A stretch of 64,000 nt of DNA from Pedobacter puniceum. GTDB lineage: Bacteria; Bacteroidota; Bacteroidia; Sphingobacteriales; Sphingobacteriaceae. The translations under genes and the position numbers were made by a program. Within the stretch, counting starts at the first letter, position 1, and each line of letters begins with the position of its first letter. The stretch is taken from assembly GCF_009674685.1 (NCBI RefSeq), contig NZ_WKJI01000002.1, positions 496,001 through 560,000 on the forward strand, given 5' to 3'. The notes below the pieces were generated by a model that searched no databases, was not told where the DNA came from, and saw only the letters and a program-made list of their open reading frames with translations. This document shows, piece after piece, positions 61,021 to 64,000 of this stretch.

Positions 61021-62373
61021 TTAATATTTAAACACTTTTCCATTAACCATAACTTCTTGTGTTTTTTCATCAAACGTTGCTTTAGAACCAGTTCTTACCG
61101 CTGCATTTGTCATGATAGTAGCAACAGAGTGATAATAACCAGCTTCCACCGGTGCATTAGTTTCTTTTCTACTACGGATACACTCCATCCAATTACGCAT
61201 ATGGTTAGAAGTTAACCTATCTGCCCCTGTATTAGCAGATGCAACTACCTTTTCCTCTTGACTAGTTAAACTCATTTCAGGAAGCAGGTTAGGCTTTAAG
61301 CCCATAGCAGCTGCTTGCTTTTCTTGTAAACCACCTTTTGGAGAAATTTTATTGGTATTTAAGTTTAATTCGCCACCATTAGAATAATAAATCTCAGCTG
61401 GACGCTCGTCTCCATTATGCATTCTAGAGCCAAATACTACTTGGAAACCTTTCTTCATGTCTTTATCACCATAATCAAAAACTGCGGTTGTGGTATCCCA
61501 GTTTCTTCTTCCGTCTTTCCACTGATAAATTCCTCCATTAGCAACCACACTTCTTGGATACATTAAGCCAGTAAACCAATGTACAGTATCAATTTGGTGC
61601 GACATCCACTGCCCAGGCATACCCGAAGAATAAGGCCAGAATAAACGGTATTCTAAGTATTTCCTAGGATCCCATTCTTCAAATGGACGATTCATTAAAA
61701 AGCGTTTCCAATCTGTATCTTCTTGTTTTAGTTTAGCCACTAAATCTGGTCTGCGCCATCTACCAGGCTGGTTAACATTCCAAGTAAGTTCTACCATTGT
61801 AATATCTCCAAATTTACCCTGTTGGATAAAATCAGCCGCAGCTTTATAATTAGCGCCACTTCTTCTTTGAGAACCAATTTGAATAATTTGTTTAGAGGCC
61901 TTTATAGCTTTTAATGCCGCTCTATTATCTTCCATGGTTTCTGCAAAAGGCTTTTCACAATAAACATCGCATTTAGCGTTAACAGCTTCAATAGCGTGTA
62001 AAGCATGCTGAAAATCTGCTGTACTTACTATTACAGCATCTAAATCTTTCATAGCATACAATTCATCATTATTTCTACAGCCTTTTATATCGTGGTTAAA
62101 TTTAGATTTTAAAAGCTCTACCCCTAAGTTTCTTCTATAGCTCCATAAATCAGAAACAGCTACCATATCAAAATTTAATTCTTGATGATGATTTAGAAAA
62201 CATGGCAATAAAGTATCTCTAAAACGATCTGAAAAACCTACAGCACCAACACGTACCCTATCGTTAGCACCTAAAATTCTACCATAGCTTTTTGCACTGA
62301 AGCCCATAGCTCCAAAATATGTTCCGGCTGCTGCAATAGCAGACTGTTTTATAAATTTTCTACGTGAGTTCAT
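61021..62373 (-). CDS. Exported Gfo/Idh/MocA-family oxidoreductase (Tat)
   Basis: This is a 450-residue protein with a twin-arginine signal (NSRRKFIKQSAIAAAGTYFG). The Rossmann region is VRVGAVGFSDRFRDTLLP, a less standard GxGxxG than its neighbour (the third Gly is replaced), followed by CDVYCEKPFAETMEDN with the EK dyad and GQWMSHQIDTVHWFTG. It is larger than its 59780 neighbour, with an extended C-terminal part. Gene order (DUF1080, this, the second oxidoreductase) is on one strand with short gaps of 22 and 38 bp. Its job is probably oxidation of a glycoside or its keto form in the periplasm. Confidence 0.88.
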   Translation of the reverse strand: MNSRRKFIKQSAIAAAGTYFGAMGFSAKSYGRILGANDRVRVGAVGFSDRFRDTLLPCFLNHHQELNFDMVAVSDLWSYRRNLGVELLKSKFNHDIKGCRNNDELYAMKDLDAVIVSTADFQHALHAIEAVNAKCDVYCEKPFAETMEDNRAALKAIKASKQIIQIGSQRRSGANYKAAADFIQQGKFGDITMVELTWNVNQPGRWRRPDLVAKLKQEDTDWKRFLMNRPFEEWDPRKYLEYRLFWPYSSGMPGQWMSHQIDTVHWFTGLMYPRSVVANGGIYQWKDGRRNWDTTTAVFDYGDKDMKKGFQVVFGSRMHNGDERPAEIYYSNGGELNLNTNKISPKGGLQEKQAAAMGLKPNLLPEMSLTSQEEKVVASANTGADRLTSNHMRNWMECIRSRKETNAPVEAGYYHSVATIMTNAAVRTGSKATFDEKTQEVMVNGKVFKY

Positions 62374-62395
62374 TTTTATTTTGATGTCTTTAGGT

Positions 62396-63748
62396 TTATA
62401 GTTGTTTAATTTTTAGGCTTCTAAATGCTACTGCATTTCCATGGTCTTGTAATAGAATCCTTCCTTTAGGTGCCATTCCAAAGTTTTTCCAATCTTTATA
62501 CTTACTTTCTGATACCAATTTTAAGAACTCTGCCGAGCCTCTGGTATAATTAAGGATATTGTGGCCATTTAACCAATATTCTACTCTATTATCTGGGTAA
62601 ACCCTGATAATACCTTTATTCCACTCGCCTATTGCCTTTTGTGCAGCTGGTATTTTCTTAGAAGTGATTAAATCATATAAAGAACCCAATGTACGGTTAC
62701 CATCTTTACCTAATTTTGCATCAGGATGTGTAGCATCATCTAAAATCTGGTACTCAGGACCAATGGCTGAGCCTTTATTACCTTCGCTTTCTGTAACAAA
62801 ATATTTTACACCACTGTTAGCACCTTTAGAAAGTTTAAAATCAAACTGAAACTCAAAAGCACTATATTCTTTTAAAGTAACTATATCACCACCGTTGGTA
62901 GACTCGCTTCCATCAGCGTCTTTAACTCTTAATTCGCCATCAACAACTTCCCATCCTTTAGTTGGGAAAGTGGTTTTATAAGCGCCTCTCCATTGCGAAG
63001 TACTTTTACCATCAAATAACAAACTATAACCTTTAGCTTTTTCTTGAGGAGATAAATGATTTGGGATATAATTTGCGATAAAAATACCATCCGGCTTAGA
63101 AGGTTGTAAATTGGTAGTTTGTATTCTGATATTTCTCCATCTGATTTCTTTGCCCGGAGTCTCTTCTTTCCTGATAGAATGCACTTGCAGTGCAATAAAA
63201 CCTGATGCGGTTTCAGCATCTACAACATGAGCCGTAGGGATACCATTCACCCAAGTTCTTATCGTATTACCTATAGCTTCTATACGATATTTATTCCATT
63301 CGCCCGGTTTAAAAGCTTTCTTACCTTCTGGATTTAGTTCTAGGTTATATAACCAGCCTCGTCTACCTTCGTCATAAATACCACCACTCCAAGCTCTGCT
63401 GGATGGATCAATTTCCATTTGATAGCCATGAACTCTACCATCACGATAGTCTGCTTTACTTAAACTTCTAAATTGAACGCCAGAATTCATGCTATTATCA
63501 ACAAGAAGTTCTAATTCTAAAATAAAGTCGCCATAAGTTTTTTCGGTTGCCATAAAAGAGTTAGGTTCATTAGAAACTGTAGTCCCTACAATCTCGCCAT
63601 TTCTAACTTCATACTTAGCTTTACCGTTTAGTTGTTTCCAACCTTTAAAGTCTTTTCCATTAAATAAAGACTCCCATTTACTTTGGGCAATCGTTTGCCC
63701 AAATGCTGCAAACATGAATAGTAATAAAATACCTGTTTTAAGTTTCAT
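62396..63748 (-). CDS. Double DUF1080 (3-keto-glycoside hydrolase-like) secreted protein
   Basis: This 450-residue protein has a signal peptide (MKLKTGILLLFMFAAFGQTIAQ). Two DUF1080 concanavalin-like domains are visible: 24-205 (WESLFNGKDFKGWKQLNGKA, NSGVQFRSLSKADYRDG) and about 225-448 (YSLLFDGKSTSQWRGAYKT, NSGVKYFVTESEGNKGSAIG). DUF1080 proteins include hydrolases of 3-keto-glucosides; other members are uncharacterised. Its downstream neighbours are two Gfo/Idh/MocA oxidoreductases, matching a route in which the sugar is oxidised at C3 and then cleaved. The 177 bp upstream, shared with a divergent gene, shows no consensus promoter. Confidence 0.88.
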   Translation of the reverse strand: MKLKTGILLLFMFAAFGQTIAQSKWESLFNGKDFKGWKQLNGKAKYEVRNGEIVGTTVSNEPNSFMATEKTYGDFILELELLVDNSMNSGVQFRSLSKADYRDGRVHGYQMEIDPSSRAWSGGIYDEGRRGWLYNLELNPEGKKAFKPGEWNKYRIEAIGNTIRTWVNGIPTAHVVDAETASGFIALQVHSIRKEETPGKEIRWRNIRIQTTNLQPSKPDGIFIANYIPNHLSPQEKAKGYSLLFDGKSTSQWRGAYKTTFPTKGWEVVDGELRVKDADGSESTNGGDIVTLKEYSAFEFQFDFKLSKGANSGVKYFVTESEGNKGSAIGPEYQILDDATHPDAKLGKDGNRTLGSLYDLITSKKIPAAQKAIGEWNKGIIRVYPDNRVEYWLNGHNILNYTRGSAEFLKLVSESKYKDWKNFGMAPKGRILLQDHGNAVAFRSLKIKQL

Positions 63749-63925
63749 TTTGAAAGTGATAAATTGGTTAGCAAGCCCTAATCTAAAGAATTAAATCTAA
63801 ATATCTTTAACCGAGTAAAATTTTCTTAAAATTTGGTGAAAGAGTTTTGTAATTTTTTTGTTCTTGAAACACATAAGCAAAAATTTATTATTTTACTTAG
63901 CTAAAGTTTAAAAGAAATCAATCTC

Positions 63926-64000
63926 ATGAAACTTAGAAACCTGCTCTTATATTTTTTAGTGCTCCCTTATTTTACTTTTGCCCAAAATAATGCTTTACCC
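63926..64000 (+). CDS. Start of a secreted protein, truncated by the window end
   Basis: Reading from the ATG at 63926 gives MKLRNLLLYFLVLPYFTFAQ followed by NNALP at the window end, a complete signal peptide of about 20 residues. The rest lies outside. It is divergent from the DUF1080 operon with 177 bp between. An AT-rich spacer of T and A runs lies upstream. Nothing can be said about function. Confidence 0.6.
   Translation, partial: MKLRNLLLYFLVLPYFTFAQNNALP

Overview
The window looks like a chromosomal segment of a Bacteroidota bacterium, most likely a Sphingobacteriaceae (Pedobacter-like) species. The DNA is AT-rich. Housekeeping proteins are Bacteroidota-like, there are SusC/FhuA-type TonB receptors with a carboxypeptidase-regulatory-like N-terminus, TPR-containing histidine kinases, Tat-exported Gfo/Idh/MocA proteins and DUF1080 proteins. 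Two promoters fit the Bacteroidota consensus exactly (TTTG, 20 nt, TAnnTTTG).

Layout. (1) 1-2230: a secreted DUF6705-like protein and a lipoprotein gene that appears split by a frameshift. (2) 2403-5378: a tight five-gene set of small hydrolases and a nucleotidyltransferase (NTase, metallophosphoesterase, MazG, HD, GGCT-like). (3) 5383-10251: a compact biosynthetic cluster (UbiA prenyltransferase, type III polyketide synthase, methyltransferase, FAD oxidoreductase) followed by a WYL regulator; it probably makes a methylated, oxidised and perhaps prenylated phenolic lipid or quinone. (4) 10248-21163: DinB, D-lactate dehydrogenase, DUF1801, DUF72, a TPR histidine kinase, an outer-membrane-type protein and two exported amidohydrolases. 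(5) 21293-24265: small membrane proteins, a ParE/RelE-type toxin-antitoxin pair, an unusual tRNA-like gene with its own promoter and terminator, an Lrp/AsnC regulator and a 540-bp gene-free stretch with repeats. (6) 24266-33141: comB, gcvT, then surface-polysaccharide genes (two glycosyltransferases with rnhB between them, a flippase, a Wzz-like protein and an O-antigen ligase/polymerase). (7) 33158-37544: an iron or metal uptake operon (TonB receptor, PepSY protein, DUF4198). (8) 37621-48419: a SpoIIE-type phosphatase, GT2 plus LPG-synthase-like flippase, ruvC, and two LuxR-type two-component systems surrounding two uncharacterised secreted proteins. (9) 48700-59733: mostly core genes: HIT, greA, a SerA-like dehydrogenase, a HepT/MntA toxin-antitoxin pair, rsmA, pdxA, the DUF177-rpmF-plsX-fabH-accB-accC fatty-acid operon, tatC and rpiB. 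(10) 59780-64000: two Tat-exported Gfo/Idh/MocA oxidoreductases and a double DUF1080 protein, fitting a 3-keto-glycoside route, then the start of another secreted protein.

The most unusual observation is the RNA gene at 22971-23083. It has a tRNA acceptor stem, D arm and T arm, a 43-nt variable arm and a non-standard anticodon arm, and it is flanked by a consensus Bacteroidota promoter and a rho-independent-type hairpin, so it should be expressed. Also worth attention are the type III PKS cluster, a pair of matching palindromes in front of genes beside the two-component systems, and a secreted protein built on three GPxYKN repeats. All functional calls come from reading the sequence and knowledge of families; no database search was run.
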